Notes: generated from the letters alone by a model not told the origin. A DNA stretch of 64,000 nt from Desertifilum tharense IPPAS B-1220 (GCF_001746915.1 NZ_MJGC01000049.1:1-64000); one strand, 5' to 3'; counted from the first letter of the stretch, positions 10,294-21,360 are shown. Numbers and translations: made by a program.

Positions 10294-13020
10294 ATGACTG
10301 CAAGTATCCCGACTCTCGCCAGCAAATACGATCCGTTTAGCACTGAAGCTAAGTGGCAAAAGTATTGGGAAGAGAACCATGTTTTCCAAGCAGACCCTAC
10401 CCAAGGCGGCGAACCCTTCTGCGTGGTGATTCCTCCCCCGAATGTGACGGGTAGCTTGCACATGGGTCACGCGTTTGAAAATGCCCTGATTGATACCTTA
10501 GTCCGCTACCAGCGGATGACGGGCAAAAATACGCTGTGGCTGCCGGGGACGGATCATGCCAGCATTGCAGTCCAGACGATCCTAGAAAGAGAATTGCGAT
10601 CGCAAGGCAAAACCCGCGATGAGGTCGGCCGCGAAAAGTTTTTAGAACGGGCTTGGCAGTGGAAAGAAGAGTCCGGCGGCACCATTGTTAACCAGTTGCG
10701 CCGTTTAGGGGTTTCTGTAGACTGGTCGAGAGAACGCTTTACCCTGGATGAAGGCTTATCGCAAGCGGTTATAGAAGCGTTTACCCGCCTTTATCAGGAC
10801 GGTTTAATTTATCGCGGTCAATATCTGGTGAACTGGTGTCCGGCTTCCCAGTCGGCGGTGTCTGACTTAGAAGTAGAAGCCCAAGAAGTCAACGGTCATT
10901 TGTGGCACTTCCGCTATCCTCTCAGCGATGGGGATGGGTTTGTGGAAGTGGCAACCACTCGCCCGGAAACCATGCTAGGCGATACAGCGGTAGCCGTGAA
11001 TCCTGGCGATCGCCGCTATCAACATTTAATCGGAAAAAGCCTTACCCTGCCCATCATGGGGCGGCAAATTCCGATTATCGCCGATGAGTATGTGGATTCT
11101 GAGTTTGGCACGGGATGCGTCAAAGTAACGCCCGCCCATGACCCCAATGACTTTGAAATGGGACAGCGCCATAACTTGCCGATGATTAACATCATGAACA
11201 AGGATGGCACCCTGAACGAGAACGCCGGAGAATTTGCCGGACAAGACCGCTTTGTCGCCCGCAAGAATGTGGTGAAGCGGCTAGAAGCCGATGGGGTTCT
11301 GGTCAAGGTTGAGGATTACAAGCATAGCGTTCCCTATAGCGATCGCGGTAAGGTTCCGGTTGAACCGCTGCTTTCGACCCAGTGGTTTGTGAAAATTCGC
11401 CCAATGGCGGATCGAACCCTAGATTTTCTCGATAACCAGAATTCCCCAGAATTCGTTCCCGAACGCTGGACGAAGGTTTACCGCGACTGGCTGGTCAAAC
11501 TCAAAGATTGGTGTATCTCTCGCCAACTCTGGTGGGGGCATCAAATTCCGGCTTGGTATGCTGTCAGCGAAACGGGCGGTCAAATTACGGATGAAACGCC
11601 GTTTGTCGTTGCCCGCAATGCAGCCGAAGCCGAAGCCAATCTTAAATCGCGGTTTGGGGATAGCGTCCAAATTGAACAAGACCCCGATGTTCTCGATACC
11701 TGGTTTTCCTCTGGGTTGTGGCCGTTTTCGACAATGGGATGGCCTGAAAATACGACCGACTTAGATTTCTATTACCCCACAACCACGTTAGTCACAGGCT
11801 TTGATATTATCTTCTTCTGGGTAGCCCGGATGACGATGATGGCGAGTTACTTTACCGGACAAATGCCGTTTAAGGATGTCTACATTCACGGGTTAGTCCG
11901 GGATGAAAACGGCAAGAAGATGTCTAAGTCTGCCAATAATGGCATTGACCCGTTAATTTTAATCGAGAAATACGGGACGGATGCCCTCCGCTATACCCTG
12001 ATTAAAGAAGTGGCAGGGGCGGGTCAAGATATTCGCTTAGAATATAACCGCAAAACGGATGAATCTGCCTCGGTGGAAGCGTCGCGCAACTTTGCTAACA
12101 AGTTATGGAATGCAGCGCGGTTTGTGATGATGAATTTGGATGGGAAAACGCCCGAACAGTTGGGTTCTCCCGATCGCGAGACGTTAGAATTGTGCGATCG
12201 CTGGATCTTATCGCGCTACCATCAACTGATCGGTCAAACCCGCAACTCTTTAGATCGCTACGGTTTTGGGGAAGCGGCTAAAGGCGTCTATGACTTCATT
12301 TGGGGCGACTTCTGCGACTGGTATATTGAACTGGTCAAACCCCGTTTGTGGGATAAACAGGCCCCCTCATCGCGCCTAGCGGCCCAGCAAACCCTCGCCT
12401 ACGTCCTCGAAGGGATTCAGAAACTTCTGCACCCCTTTATGCCTCACATCACGGAGGAAATCTGGCAAACCCTCGTCCAAGCAGAGGATCGGGTATTGGC
12501 GGTTCAACCCTATCCGGAAAGCGAAGCGAATTGGGTGGATAGCGGTTTAGAACAAGAGTTTGACCTGATTATTAACGCGATTCGGACGATCCGCAACCTC
12601 CGGGCTGAGTTAGAGATTAAACCCTCAGCGAAAGTTCCGGCGATCCTGCAAACGGAAAACGCTAGCGAACAGCAGACCCTAGAAGTTGCCAAGTCCTATC
12701 TTGAGGATTTAGGAAAAGTGGATTCTCTGACGCTAACGGCGACCGTCGATCCTAACCTGGGTAAGACGATGGCGGGAGTTGTGGGAACGGTACAAATTTT
12801 GATTCCCCTTGCTGGAGTGGTCGATATTGAAGCCCTCAAAGCAAAGTTAGAAAGAGATTTGGGTAAGATTGAAGCAGAAATGCAATCGATCTCGAATCGG
12901 TTGAATAATCCAGGATTTGTAAACAAAGCCCCAGTTGAGGTGGTTCAATCCGCGCGAGATACTGTAGCAGAATTGCAAAAACAGGCAGAAATTTTACGCG
13001 ATCGCCTCAGCTATCTCTGA
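10294..13020 (+). CDS. valS: Valyl-tRNA synthetase
   Basis: A class I aminoacyl-tRNA synthetase of about 908 residues that charges tRNA(Val). The HIGH-type motif is in [19 protein letters not shown] and the KMSKS loop in [11 protein letters not shown]. The editing (CP1) domain includes [17 protein letters not shown]. The anticodon-binding domain follows ([16 protein letters not shown]), then a C-terminal coiled-coil arm (about the last 65 residues, [19 protein letters not shown]). A GTG at 10255 in the same frame would add 13 residues, but the ATG at 10294 ([14 protein letters not shown]) matches the usual cyanobacterial start, so it is preferred. The next gene begins 17 bp downstream and may share the transcript. 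Confidence 0.97.
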   Translation: MTASIPTLASKYDPFSTEAKWQKYWEENHVFQADPTQGGEPFCVVIPPPNVTGSLHMGHAFENALIDTLVRYQRMTGKNTLWLPGTDHASIAVQTILERELRSQGKTRDEVGREKFLERAWQWKEESGGTIVNQLRRLGVSVDWSRERFTLDEGLSQAVIEAFTRLYQDGLIYRGQYLVNWCPASQSAVSDLEVEAQEVNGHLWHFRYPLSDGDGFVEVATTRPETMLGDTAVAVNPGDRRYQHLIGKSLTLPIMGRQIPIIADEYVDSEFGTGCVKVTPAHDPNDFEMGQRHNLPMINIMNKDGTLNENAGEFAGQDRFVARKNVVKRLEADGVLVKVEDYKHSVPYSDRGKVPVEPLLSTQWFVKIRPMADRTLDFLDNQNSPEFVPERWTKVYRDWLVKLKDWCISRQLWWGHQIPAWYAVSETGGQITDETPFVVARNAAEAEANLKSRFGDSVQIEQDPDVLDTWFSSGLWPFSTMGWPENTTDLDFYYPTTTLVTGFDIIFFWVARMTMMASYFTGQMPFKDVYIHGLVRDENGKKMSKSANNGIDPLILIEKYGTDALRYTLIKEVAGAGQDIRLEYNRKTDESASVEASRNFANKLWNAARFVMMNLDGKTPEQLGSPDRETLELCDRWILSRYHQLIGQTRNSLDRYGFGEAAKGVYDFIWGDFCDWYIELVKPRLWDKQAPSSRLAAQQTLAYVLEGIQKLLHPFMPHITEEIWQTLVQAEDRVLAVQPYPESEANWVDSGLEQEFDLIINAIRTIRNLRAELEIKPSAKVPAILQTENASEQQTLEVAKSYLEDLGKVDSLTLTATVDPNLGKTMAGVVGTVQILIPLAGVVDIEALKAKLERDLGKIEAEMQSISNRLNNPGFVNKAPVEVVQSARDTVAELQKQAEILRDRLSYL

Positions 13021-13037
13021 AGATCGGGATATGATGA

Positions 13038-13577
13038 ATGAACCGAGAGCAAACACACACGGGAATGTTATACCTAGCCCAAGTCCAAAAAAAAGCGATC
13101 GGCAAAGCCGGAGTCCAACTCCTGGCGTATCAAGCAACCGAGACGACTTGGGTGACGGTCGCTGGTGAAGAGATCATTGTGACTTCTGAGGTCAACCCTT
13201 TTAGCGATAACTTGCTGGTGTTGGTTGAACTCTCCCCTAGCCATCAGGTGATGTCGATTAAAGAGGCGAAAGAATGGGCGATCAAACTCGTTCAAGATTA
13301 CCTCGTTCCGGGTCTGACTCCCGATTTTCTCAAAGCCGAAGCTGAACGCGCCGAACAATGGCGACAAACGCTGACTCTCCAAAGTCAAGAATTTGGACGC
13401 CGAAGTTTGGAAGTTGAAGCCCGTCGCGAACAAATTCAAGGCTTGGAAGAAAATCTTAAGCGCGAGAAAAAAGGCTTGGAACAAAAAGAGGCAGAGTTAA
13501 AAGCCTGGGAAGAAGAATTACAAAATAAGCAACAAGAACTTGAAGCAAAGGAAGCTGATTTAAAGGCAAAAGGCTAA
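13038..13577 (+). CDS. Hypothetical protein with C-terminal coiled coil
   Basis: A 179-residue protein I do not recognise. The first 95 residues look like a small globular alpha/beta domain (MLYLAQVQKKAIGKAG, WVTVAGEEIIVTSEVNP, NLLVLVELSPSHQVMSI). The remainder, from about residue 100, is a continuous, highly charged coiled coil dominated by Glu, Lys and Gln (QGLEENLKREKKGLEQKEAE) that runs to the end. There is no signal peptide or membrane segment. The ATG lies 17 bp after the valS stop, so it is probably co-transcribed with valS; that gives no functional hint. It could be a scaffold or filament-forming protein, but that is a guess from the coil alone. Confidence 0.75.
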   Translation: MNREQTHTGMLYLAQVQKKAIGKAGVQLLAYQATETTWVTVAGEEIIVTSEVNPFSDNLLVLVELSPSHQVMSIKEAKEWAIKLVQDYLVPGLTPDFLKAEAERAEQWRQTLTLQSQEFGRRSLEVEARREQIQGLEENLKREKKGLEQKEAELKAWEEELQNKQQELEAKEADLKAKG

Positions 13578-13638
13578 GTTTAAACGGGCAAAAATAGCAG
13601 GGTTCACCCTTCTACTTTGTCTCCATTTTTTAGATCTA

Positions 13639-13672
13639 AAAAGAGTTCAGATAACTGGATCTGAACTCTTTT
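13639..13672. terminator. Bidirectional terminator
   Basis: AAAAGAGTTCAGAT (13639-13652) and ATCTGAACTCTTTT (13659-13672) form a 14-bp perfect stem with a 6-base loop. A/T runs on both sides let it serve both the coiled-coil gene and the convergent RNA-binding protein gene. Confidence 0.85.
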
Positions 13673-13700
13673 GCAGATTTAAGCTTTTGAAGCGTACTGC

Positions 13701-14018
13701 TTAGAAGCGCTTGGAGTTGGGAGAAAAGCGATCGCCACCGCGACGATTTCCACCCCCAAAAGAACCCCGGTTATTTTCGCGAGGTTTGGCTTTATTGACT
13801 TTTAAATCGCGCCCCATCCATTCTGCCCCATCTAGGGCTTCAATTGCTGCTTGTTCTTCAGCATCTGAACTCAGTTCTACAAACCCGAATCCACGCATCC
13901 GACCCGTTTCGCGATCGGTCGGGAGTTGAATCCGTTTGACCGAACCGTATTCTGCAAATACAGCACTCAGATCGGCTTCTGTTACTTCGTAAGAAAGATT
14001 ACCAATGTAAATTGACAT
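13701..14018 (-). CDS. RRM-type RNA-binding protein (cold-inducible Rbp family)
   Basis: A 105-residue single-RRM protein of the cyanobacterial Rbp family. RNP2 is MSIYIGNLSY at the very N terminus and RNP1 is RGFGFVEL (about residues 43-50). The RRM ends near residue 80 and is followed by a short Gly/Arg/Asn-rich tail (RGSFGGGNRRGGDRF). Members bind single-stranded RNA and are often induced by cold; some help place mRNAs at thylakoids. The 229-bp spacer upstream would give room for the long 5' leader common in cold-induced rbp genes, but I see no defined cold-shock element. The gene converges on the valS-linked gene and shares its terminator. Confidence 0.93.
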   Translation of the reverse strand: MSIYIGNLSYEVTEADLSAVFAEYGSVKRIQLPTDRETGRMRGFGFVELSSDAEEQAAIEALDGAEWMGRDLKVNKAKPRENNRGSFGGGNRRGGDRFSPNSKRF

Positions 14019-14247
14019 TTATTTCTCCAAAATCAAAACAGGTGTAGAAAGTGAGATTTCGGAGAGAAGCCTGCCAATAGAAAGCGCGATAAACCGTCAA
14101 TACTAAAAACAAACGCTGCAACCGAACTATATCTCGCACACTATTCTAGCACCTTCAGTCTTTTGTGGAGGTGAAATAATTCTTATGATTCAGCAGTGGG
14201 GTCATTGATGTTTTGAAATCTCAATGACCCGTTTCGCAAGCACCGAC

Positions 14248-16332
14248 CTAACGTTCAAAGATTGCCGCAGAGGGTAATGATAACTGGGGATGTTTAGCCG
14301 GAGGTTGAGGTTGATTTAACGGTGCAGTTGTTTTAGCATCATCAGCTAATAGAACTTCCCGGATAAACCGGACGGCAACCCGTTGGGCTAAAGCACTGGC
14401 AATCTGCTGCCCCATCCGTTGAGTTTCAGGCTTGGTCAATAATTTGGGAATCAGCGGTAAGATTTTACCCGGATCGAAACCGCGCGTTTCTTGTAAAATT
14501 CCCCAGATGCGTTGGATATGTTCCAAGCTTTGTTGATCGGTGGAAGTGACTGCCCCAGAAGCAGGGGGCTTGCGACCATTTAAGCCAACTCGCTGGCGGA
14601 ATTGATCGGTGGCTTTGGCGATCGCATTTCTCCCCAACGTATCCACTGCTTTGACAATTTCATCCACTAAGCGATCGCGAATAAAAGTGCCGCGTTCCGA
14701 AAACAAGAAGTCAATGGCTTGATCGAGAACCCGATCCAAATCGTAATCGTCGCTATCTTTGGCGTTCCGCAAAAGGTTTTCCAAACGATTCCAGCGAAAA
14801 CGACCCTCTTTAAACAATAAATCTTGCAGCGACGCTCGCAACTCCGGAGCCGGATCGGTAAGCAAACGCTTCGAGACATAGGGATAGGCTTTACTCAAAA
14901 CCTTAAAATTGGGATCGACATTAATCGCAATCCCTTCTAGCGTCACCAACGACCGAATAATCAGCGCATAATAGGCCGGAACTTGGAACGGATATTCATA
15001 CATTAACTCCGATAGCTGATCGGTAATGCTCTTAAAATTCAGTTCCGCAACACTCGCCCCCAGTGCATCGCTAAACACATTCCCTAGGGCAGGAATAATC
15101 GGAGTTAAATCCGTATCGGGCGTTAAAAACTCCAACTTGACATAATCATGGGCTAACCCACTAAAGTCGCGGTTGACTAAATGAACCACCGCTTCAATTA
15201 AGCCATAACGCTGATAGGGTTTCACCTCGCTCATCATGCCAAAATCCAGATAGACCAACTTGCCATCCGGAGAAGCCAATAAGTTACCGGGGTGAGGATC
15301 GGCATGGAAAAAGCCATGTTCGAGGAGTTGGCGCAGGGAACATTGAACGCCCACCTCAATTAAATGACTCGCATCTAACCCTTGGGCGCGAATGGCATCA
15401 AGTTGAGTTAGCTTAGTTCCCACCACCCATTCCATTGTCAGTACGCGGCGTTGGGTATATTCCCAGTAAATCTTAGGAATGTATATATCCGGCAAATGCC
15501 CGTAAAGTTCGGCAAAGCGTTCGGCATTTTGCCCTTCATGGGTATAGTCCATCTCTTCGTAGATCCGGGCCCCAAACTCATCGGCGATCGCCACCAGGTT
15601 GCTGCGAATGCGCTTAACATTTTTTTGCGCCCAAGCGGCAAGGCGGCGGGCAATATAAAGATCGAGAGAAATTCGCTCTTGTAAGTCGGGGCGCTGCACC
15701 TTAATGGCTACGGTTTCCCCCGTTTTGAGTTTCCCTTTATACACCTGCCCCAGGGAAGCGGCGGCTACAGGTTTCGGACTAATTTCTGCATAAATCTCTT
15801 CCGGGCGATCGCCTAACTCTTCCTCAATAAACTGAAATGCCATTTCATTAGGAAACGGCGGGAGTTGATCTTGAAGTAGCGTCAACTCTTCTAGATATAA
15901 AGGCGGCACCAAATCCGGGCGCGTTGACAGGGCTTGTCCAATTTTGATATAAGCCGGCCCCAAATCTGTGAGAATCTGCCGTAACTGGATTGCCCGTTGG
16001 CGCGAATTACGCGGCGATCGCCCCCTTCTTCTGTCCCACCAAATCCCAATGCCAAACCTCAAAAAAGGCCAGACAATACTCAAAAATCGAGCAATGACTT
16101 TGAACGGTCGCCGACGATAGTACGCTAAGAGCAAGACTGGATCGTAGACCAAGCGTCCGGAGTCTTCCTCAAGATCGGCAGCCGCAGCCGAACGCAGCGC
16201 CGCCGGAGAAGCCGCTATCGGTTGGGGTTCAACCGTAACGCCAGACAAACCAACAGAATTCGCATGTGGGATCGTCATATTGGAGTTTGCAGGAGAAGGA
16301 GGGACAGAAAACGAAGAGGGCGTTTTATTCAT
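14248..16332 (-). CDS. ABC1/AarF/UbiB family atypical protein kinase
   Basis: A 694-residue member of the ABC1/UbiB family of atypical kinase-like proteins, which in plastids and cyanobacteria are linked to prenyl-lipid (plastoquinone, tocopherol) metabolism and stress. The family's defining KxGQ motif is in AYIKIGQALSTRPDLVPP; the A-rich loop is in AAASLGQVYKG; the catalytic region is FFHADPHPGNLL and the metal-binding DFG-like motif is YLDFGMMSEV. A hydrophilic N-terminal extension of about 70 residues precedes the domain; an in-frame ATG at codon 19 (MTIPHAN) is an alternative start. The C terminus (about 520-694) is a helical extension. It is divergent from recN. The substrate cannot be told from sequence. 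Confidence 0.92.
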   Translation of the reverse strand: MNKTPSSFSVPPSPANSNMTIPHANSVGLSGVTVEPQPIAASPAALRSAAAADLEEDSGRLVYDPVLLLAYYRRRPFKVIARFLSIVWPFLRFGIGIWWDRRRGRSPRNSRQRAIQLRQILTDLGPAYIKIGQALSTRPDLVPPLYLEELTLLQDQLPPFPNEMAFQFIEEELGDRPEEIYAEISPKPVAAASLGQVYKGKLKTGETVAIKVQRPDLQERISLDLYIARRLAAWAQKNVKRIRSNLVAIADEFGARIYEEMDYTHEGQNAERFAELYGHLPDIYIPKIYWEYTQRRVLTMEWVVGTKLTQLDAIRAQGLDASHLIEVGVQCSLRQLLEHGFFHADPHPGNLLASPDGKLVYLDFGMMSEVKPYQRYGLIEAVVHLVNRDFSGLAHDYVKLEFLTPDTDLTPIIPALGNVFSDALGASVAELNFKSITDQLSELMYEYPFQVPAYYALIIRSLVTLEGIAINVDPNFKVLSKAYPYVSKRLLTDPAPELRASLQDLLFKEGRFRWNRLENLLRNAKDSDDYDLDRVLDQAIDFLFSERGTFIRDRLVDEIVKAVDTLGRNAIAKATDQFRQRVGLNGRKPPASGAVTSTDQQSLEHIQRIWGILQETRGFDPGKILPLIPKLLTKPETQRMGQQIASALAQRVAVRFIREVLLADDAKTTAPLNQPQPPAKHPQLSLPSAAIFER

Positions 16333-16585
16333 GGATTCATGCAGAATTCAGGGCAACCATGTAAAGCAATTGTAACAATGGTCTCAGCATTACAGTTCTA
16401 CTCCCATCGTGCCGTTTGAGGGAAAGCTTGTCATCGGTCGAGAGGGTGGCGAACGGTTAGGATTTGCCGCCGATCGAGTAGAGATTGCCGACCCAGTAAG
16501 CTAGAGTGGGAAACCTAAGACGATGGGATGGCCTTGCGATAGCGAAATTTAGCCCATACAAAACCTTTAAGGTGACTGGACATCT

Positions 16586-18328
16586 ATGTTGCTTGCGATC
16601 AGGATTGAAAATTTTGCACTTATCGATCGACTAGAGTTAGAGTTTGGCGCGGGATTAAATGTCTTGACGGGGGAAACCGGGGCCGGCAAGTCGATTCTGT
16701 TAGAAGCAATTGATGCGGCTTTAGGCGGGAAGCTGAATAGTCGGGCCATGCGAACGGGGGCCGATCGCGCTGTGGTCGAGGCAACCTTTGCCCTGAATGA
16801 AGCGGTGATGCAATGGCTGCAAGAGCAAGAGATTGATTTACTCGATGAATCGGTTGTGGTGTGCAGTCGAGAAATGGTGATGGGTCAAGGGACGTTCCGA
16901 TCGCGATCGCGGGTTAATGGTATCCTGGTGAATCGCCAAGGGATGGATCGCCTGCGGGAATCCTTGGTCGAAATTACAGCCCAAGGTCAAACGGTACAAC
17001 TCGGACAACCGGCTTTACAACGAGAATGGCTCGATCTCTACGGGGGTAGGGAAGTCTTAGAGCAACGCGGGCGGGTGGCGGCAGCCTACGAAGACGCTCA
17101 ACGCGCCCTACAAGCCTTGGAACATCGCCGCAGTTCGGAACAGCATCGCCTGCAACGCATCGATTTATTAGAGTATCAGGTGGGAGAGCTGCAAACCGCC
17201 AGCCTGACAACGCCCGATGAGTTAGAGCAACTCGAACAGGAAAGCCAGCGCCTCGCCCACAGCGTTGAGTTACAGCAAAATAGCTATCAAATCTATCAAA
17301 CCCTGTACCAAAGCGATGCTGGGGAAAATGCGGTGGCGGATCTGTTGGGGAAAGCGGAATCGCTGCTCAATGATATGTTGGAGTACGACGCTGAGTTACA
17401 ACCGATTTTAGAGTTAGTCGCTGAGGCGTTGGCTCAGGTGGAAGAAGCTAGTCGTCAAATTAATGCCTATGGCGATCGCCTCGAAACCGATCCCAGCCGT
17501 TTAGAAGATGTAGAAACGCGCATTCAAGACCTGAAGCAAATTTGCCGCAAATACGGCCCCACCTTAGCGGATGCGATCGCCTACAGCCAAAAAATTCAAA
17601 CCGAACTCGCAGAACTCACGGGCAGCGAACAAACCCTAGAAGCCTTAGAACAAGCCCACGAGCAAGCGACAACCCATTTAATGCGGGTTTGCGCCCAGCT
17701 TACCGATCTGCGTACCGCCGCCGCTAGCCAACTCGAAGCCCGACTCGTGGAAGAACTCCGCCCCCTGGCAATGGACAAGGTCCAGTTTAAAGTCGGCATT
17801 CTTCCCGCCTCCCCGACGGGTAGCGGAGCCGATCGCATCGCCTTTCTGTTTAGCCCGAACCCAGGCGAACCCTTGCAGCCCTTAGCCTCAACCGCTTCGG
17901 GAGGAGAAATGAGCCGCTTTTTACTGGCGCTCAAAGCCTGTTTTTCCCAAGTCGATCCGGCTAGCACCCTCGTCTTTGATGAAATTGATGCTGGGGTATC
18001 GGGGAGAGTCGCAGGCGCGATCGCCCTCAAACTTCACCAACTCGGCTTAGGCCATCAGGTGCTGTGCGTCACTCACCAACCCATCGTTGCAGCAATGGCC
18101 GAACACCATTTTCGAGTCAGTAAAGAAGTGATTGCCCACCTAGAGCAAATTTCCAACGGTCAACATTCTCAACTGCGAACCGTCGTGCGCGTTACCCCCC
18201 TAGAAGGTCGCCAACGCCAAGAAGAACTCGCCCAACTCACCGGCGGAGAGTCCGCCCAAAGCGCGATCGCCTTTGTTGAGTCCCTACTGGTTCAAGCCGC
18301 AGAACTCCGTCAGAAAAATACACTTTAA
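16586..18328 (+). CDS. recN: DNA repair protein RecN
   Basis: A 580-residue SMC-like ATPase acting in double-strand-break repair. The Walker A site is LTGETGAGKSILLEAI (about residues 24-39) in the N-terminal head. Long coiled coils flank the middle (LEHRRSSEQHRLQRIDLLEYQ and ESQRLAHSVELQQNSYQIYQ). The C-terminal head has the signature STASGGEMSRFLLALK and Walker B TLVFDEIDAGVSG, then the H-loop region VLCVTHQPIVAA. All ATPase elements are present and length is normal. No LexA-type box was noticed upstream. The gene stands alone between the divergent ABC1 kinase gene and a 309-bp spacer. Confidence 0.97.
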   Translation: MLLAIRIENFALIDRLELEFGAGLNVLTGETGAGKSILLEAIDAALGGKLNSRAMRTGADRAVVEATFALNEAVMQWLQEQEIDLLDESVVVCSREMVMGQGTFRSRSRVNGILVNRQGMDRLRESLVEITAQGQTVQLGQPALQREWLDLYGGREVLEQRGRVAAAYEDAQRALQALEHRRSSEQHRLQRIDLLEYQVGELQTASLTTPDELEQLEQESQRLAHSVELQQNSYQIYQTLYQSDAGENAVADLLGKAESLLNDMLEYDAELQPILELVAEALAQVEEASRQINAYGDRLETDPSRLEDVETRIQDLKQICRKYGPTLADAIAYSQKIQTELAELTGSEQTLEALEQAHEQATTHLMRVCAQLTDLRTAAASQLEARLVEELRPLAMDKVQFKVGILPASPTGSGADRIAFLFSPNPGEPLQPLASTASGGEMSRFLLALKACFSQVDPASTLVFDEIDAGVSGRVAGAIALKLHQLGLGHQVLCVTHQPIVAAMAEHHFRVSKEVIAHLEQISNGQHSQLRTVVRVTPLEGRQRQEELAQLTGGESAQSAIAFVESLLVQAAELRQKNTL

Positions 18329-18637
18329 CGTTGCCTCTAGAGCGAACAGTTGCGATCGCCTTTCGCTGGCGAGAACTTCTACGGAAGCTTCGACTCAACT
18401 CCTGGTAAAAGTCAACACATCTTCTAAAAATTTTAATGCCAAAATCAGGATAGAATCAGGAGCTTTTAACCTAAATGAGCGATCCTGAATCTTACACGAT
18501 CAAATCTCAATAACAGAGTAAACTGGTGAAGAGTCTGTTCTCTAGGACCCATTGCCTGGGGATAGCCCTGCACAACCACTCGTTAGCAATCAAAAAATTC
18601 CCTTCTACCGTTTTACCTTCTAACGTCGGTGACATCT
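18329..18637. other. Spacer upstream of the adenylate cyclase
   Basis: 309 bp between recN and the cyclase gene. I see no gene, and no strong hairpin or repeat. It presumably holds the cyclase promoter. The only notable element is GGTGA at 18628-18632, five bases before the preferred cyclase start. Confidence 0.4.
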
Positions 18638-21316
18638 ATGAAAGCTTCACCTCAGCACTTTTCTACTGTGGATGCGAAAGCAACCGCGATCGATGATGAT
18701 GCCCCCCAGGAAGTCACTGCAACTGTCGTGAGTGATGCTCCACACTCTGTTAGCGCTGAGGAGCCAATTCAGGAGGTTATGAATCAGAACACGCACTCTC
18801 CCTCACCGAGTAGCGCTTTAACTACCAACAAGGGAAGTTTTTCAGCGTTTCTAGCGCCTCTAACCCAAGACACCTTTAAACAAGTTGTCACCGATGTTGA
18901 AGATAAACTCAAAGTCGTTCAACAAACCCTGGGAATGTTAGACATCCTTGACAGCCAAGGTCAAGGGTTTGACTCCGTTCTCGAAGAAATGTTGCGCTCG
19001 ATCACCCTGAAAACAGGAGAATTGCTCAACGCCGATCGCACCACCATCTTCTTAATTGATGAAGAAAAAGAAGAACTGTGGTCAATTGTCGCCAAAGATG
19101 AAAGCGGCAAAAATTTAGAATTACGCTTTCCCAAAACGGCTGGAATTGTGGGTGAAGTCGCCACCTTTAAAAAAGTGGTGAATATTCCCTACGACTTTTA
19201 TGACGACCCCCGTTCCACCACCGCCCAACAATCAGATAAAAGAATTGGCTATCGTACCTATACGATGCTAGCGATGCCCCTGTTAAACGAAGAAACTGGG
19301 GAATTAGTGGCCGTCGTCCAACTCATTAATAAACTGCGCGCCAGCCATAACGCCGAAGCCTTACTCGCTGACAAAATCGACATGGGCGGCTTTACAGGCG
19401 AAGACGAGCAGATTTTCCGCGAATTTGCCCCTTCCATTCGCCTGATTCTAGAGTCTTCCAAATCTTTCTACATCGCCACCCAGAAACAACGCGCCGCCGC
19501 CGCCTTAATGAGCGCGGTTAGTTCCCTCAGCAAGAGCAGCCTTGACCTAGAAGACACCCTCAAACAGGTGATGGACGAGGCGAAAAAACTGATGAACGCC
19601 GATCGCAGTACCCTGTGGTTAGTCGATGACGAGCGCAACGACCTGTGGACGAAAATTCCCGTCTTGGGCGAGTTACGCTGTCCGATGGGCGTCGGCTTTG
19701 CCGGTCAAGTGGCGGCGACGGGCGAACCGATTAATATTGGCTTTGACTTATACAACCACCCCAACGCCGAAAACTCGAAAAAAACCGACCAAAAAACCGG
19801 CTATCGCACCTGTAGTTTGCTGTGTATGCCCGTTTTTAACGCCGATGGTAAACTCATTGGCGTGACGCAACTGCTCAATAAGAAAAAACAAGGCGACTAT
19901 CCCCCCTATAACCCGGAAGATTGGCCGAATGCGCCGGAGGTGTGGAAAGCCAGTTTTAATCGCTCCGACCAAGAGTTCATGCAAGCGTTTAACATTCAAG
20001 CCGGGGTGGCGCTGCAAAATGCCAAACTGTTCGCCACGGTGAAACAGCAAGAGCAGATGCAACGCGATATCCTCCGCAGCTTGACCAATGGCGTGATCTC
20101 GACCGATAAGTCCGGTCACATTATCGCCATGAACGAAAGCGCCAAAGAGCTTTTAGGGTTCAAACCGGAGGATGTGTTAGAAGGTCGCCCCGTTTATGAG
20201 TTGCTGAAGATTAAAGAAGGCGACTTCTCCAAATGGTTTAATGATGCCCTGACTGCTAAAGAAGCGAAAAAACGCCAGCAATACTATCCCGACCAAACGT
20301 TAGTTTCTGAGGGGAAAGGCGGGGCCGAAGAGCATAGCATCCACCTGTCGATTAACTCCATTGCGGACGCTAGAGACATCAGCAATGTCTATGGGGCGCT
20401 GGTGGTAATGGATGATATCTCCGATGAGAAACGCCTCAAGAGTACCATGTATCGCTACATGACCCAGGAATTGGCCGAACAATTGCTGGCCAGTGGCGAA
20501 ACGAAGATGGGAGGCGATCGCAAAGAAGTCTCTGTTCTGTTCTCCGATATTCGCAGTTACACCAGCCTGACCGAAAACATGGAAGCCGAAGAAGTCGTGC
20601 AAATGCTGAACGATTACTTCGAGTCTATGGTAGAAGCGGTCTTTAAGCATAAAGGAACGCTCGATAAATACATCGGCGATGCGATTATGGCTGTGTTTGG
20701 TTCGCCTTTACCCTTAGAAGATCACGCTTGGATGGCCGTGCAAACTGCCGTAGAAATGCGCCATCGCCTCGCTGAGTTCAACCGCCAACGCCAAGAAACT
20801 CACCAACCCATTATCCGGATCGGGATCGGGATTAACTCCGATAGCGTGATTAGCGGTAACATTGGTTCTAGCAAGCGGATGGAATTTACCGCTATTGGTG
20901 ACGGCGTTAACTTGGGTTCCCGTTTAGAAAGTGCCTCTAAGCAATATGGCTGCGACATTATTATCAGCGAATATACCTTTGCGCCCTGTAAAGACCGCAT
21001 TTGGTATCGCGAACTCGATCGCATTCGAGTCAAAGGTAAAAATAACCCAGTCTCAATTTACGAACTCGTAGAACTGCGCGCTACTGAGATTCCAGATGTT
21101 ACTAAACAGGTCATCGAACACTATCACAAGGGTCGCGAATACTATCTAGATCGCAAGTTTACGCGGGCGATGGTTGAATTTGGTGCCATTATGGAGGATT
21201 TGGGCGTACAAGATAAGGCCGCACTCCTCCACCTCAACCGCATTCAACATTGGCTGAAAAATCCCCCCACCGATGAGACTTGGGATGATGGGGTGTGGAC
21301 GATGCAAGAAAAATAG
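18638..21316 (+). CDS. GAF-GAF-PAS adenylate cyclase (CyaB1-like)
   Basis: An 892-residue class III nucleotidyl cyclase with the domain order of Anabaena CyaB1: about 80 hydrophilic residues, GAF-A (about 95-285), GAF-B (300-465), PAS (480-600), cyclase (620-800) and a helical tail. Both GAF domains keep the NKxnFx3DE-type motif of cyclic-nucleotide-binding GAFs (NKLRAS...FTGEDE and NKKKQG...FNRSDQE), so cAMP feedback is likely. Catalytic residues are complete: metal-binding Asp637 (FSDIRSYTS) and Asp681 (LDKYIGDAIM), adenine-selecting Lys677 and Thr751 (EFTAIGD), and Asn758/Arg762 (VNLGSRLE). Lys/Thr predicts ATP rather than GTP use. A GTG nine bases upstream is possible, but GGTGA is correctly spaced for the ATG at 18638. 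Confidence 0.94.
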   Translation: MKASPQHFSTVDAKATAIDDDAPQEVTATVVSDAPHSVSAEEPIQEVMNQNTHSPSPSSALTTNKGSFSAFLAPLTQDTFKQVVTDVEDKLKVVQQTLGMLDILDSQGQGFDSVLEEMLRSITLKTGELLNADRTTIFLIDEEKEELWSIVAKDESGKNLELRFPKTAGIVGEVATFKKVVNIPYDFYDDPRSTTAQQSDKRIGYRTYTMLAMPLLNEETGELVAVVQLINKLRASHNAEALLADKIDMGGFTGEDEQIFREFAPSIRLILESSKSFYIATQKQRAAAALMSAVSSLSKSSLDLEDTLKQVMDEAKKLMNADRSTLWLVDDERNDLWTKIPVLGELRCPMGVGFAGQVAATGEPINIGFDLYNHPNAENSKKTDQKTGYRTCSLLCMPVFNADGKLIGVTQLLNKKKQGDYPPYNPEDWPNAPEVWKASFNRSDQEFMQAFNIQAGVALQNAKLFATVKQQEQMQRDILRSLTNGVISTDKSGHIIAMNESAKELLGFKPEDVLEGRPVYELLKIKEGDFSKWFNDALTAKEAKKRQQYYPDQTLVSEGKGGAEEHSIHLSINSIADARDISNVYGALVVMDDISDEKRLKSTMYRYMTQELAEQLLASGETKMGGDRKEVSVLFSDIRSYTSLTENMEAEEVVQMLNDYFESMVEAVFKHKGTLDKYIGDAIMAVFGSPLPLEDHAWMAVQTAVEMRHRLAEFNRQRQETHQPIIRIGIGINSDSVISGNIGSSKRMEFTAIGDGVNLGSRLESASKQYGCDIIISEYTFAPCKDRIWYRELDRIRVKGKNNPVSIYELVELRATEIPDVTKQVIEHYHKGREYYLDRKFTRAMVEFGAIMEDLGVQDKAALLHLNRIQHWLKNPPTDETWDDGVWTMQEK

Positions 21317-21360
21317 AATAGCGCGGTTCCTCTAGAAACCAGAGATCCAGGTCAATAAAA

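Noticed and set aside
18273-18488. 71-codon frame overlapping the recN end
   Set aside because: Out-of-frame shadow of recN running into the spacer, without a ribosome site.
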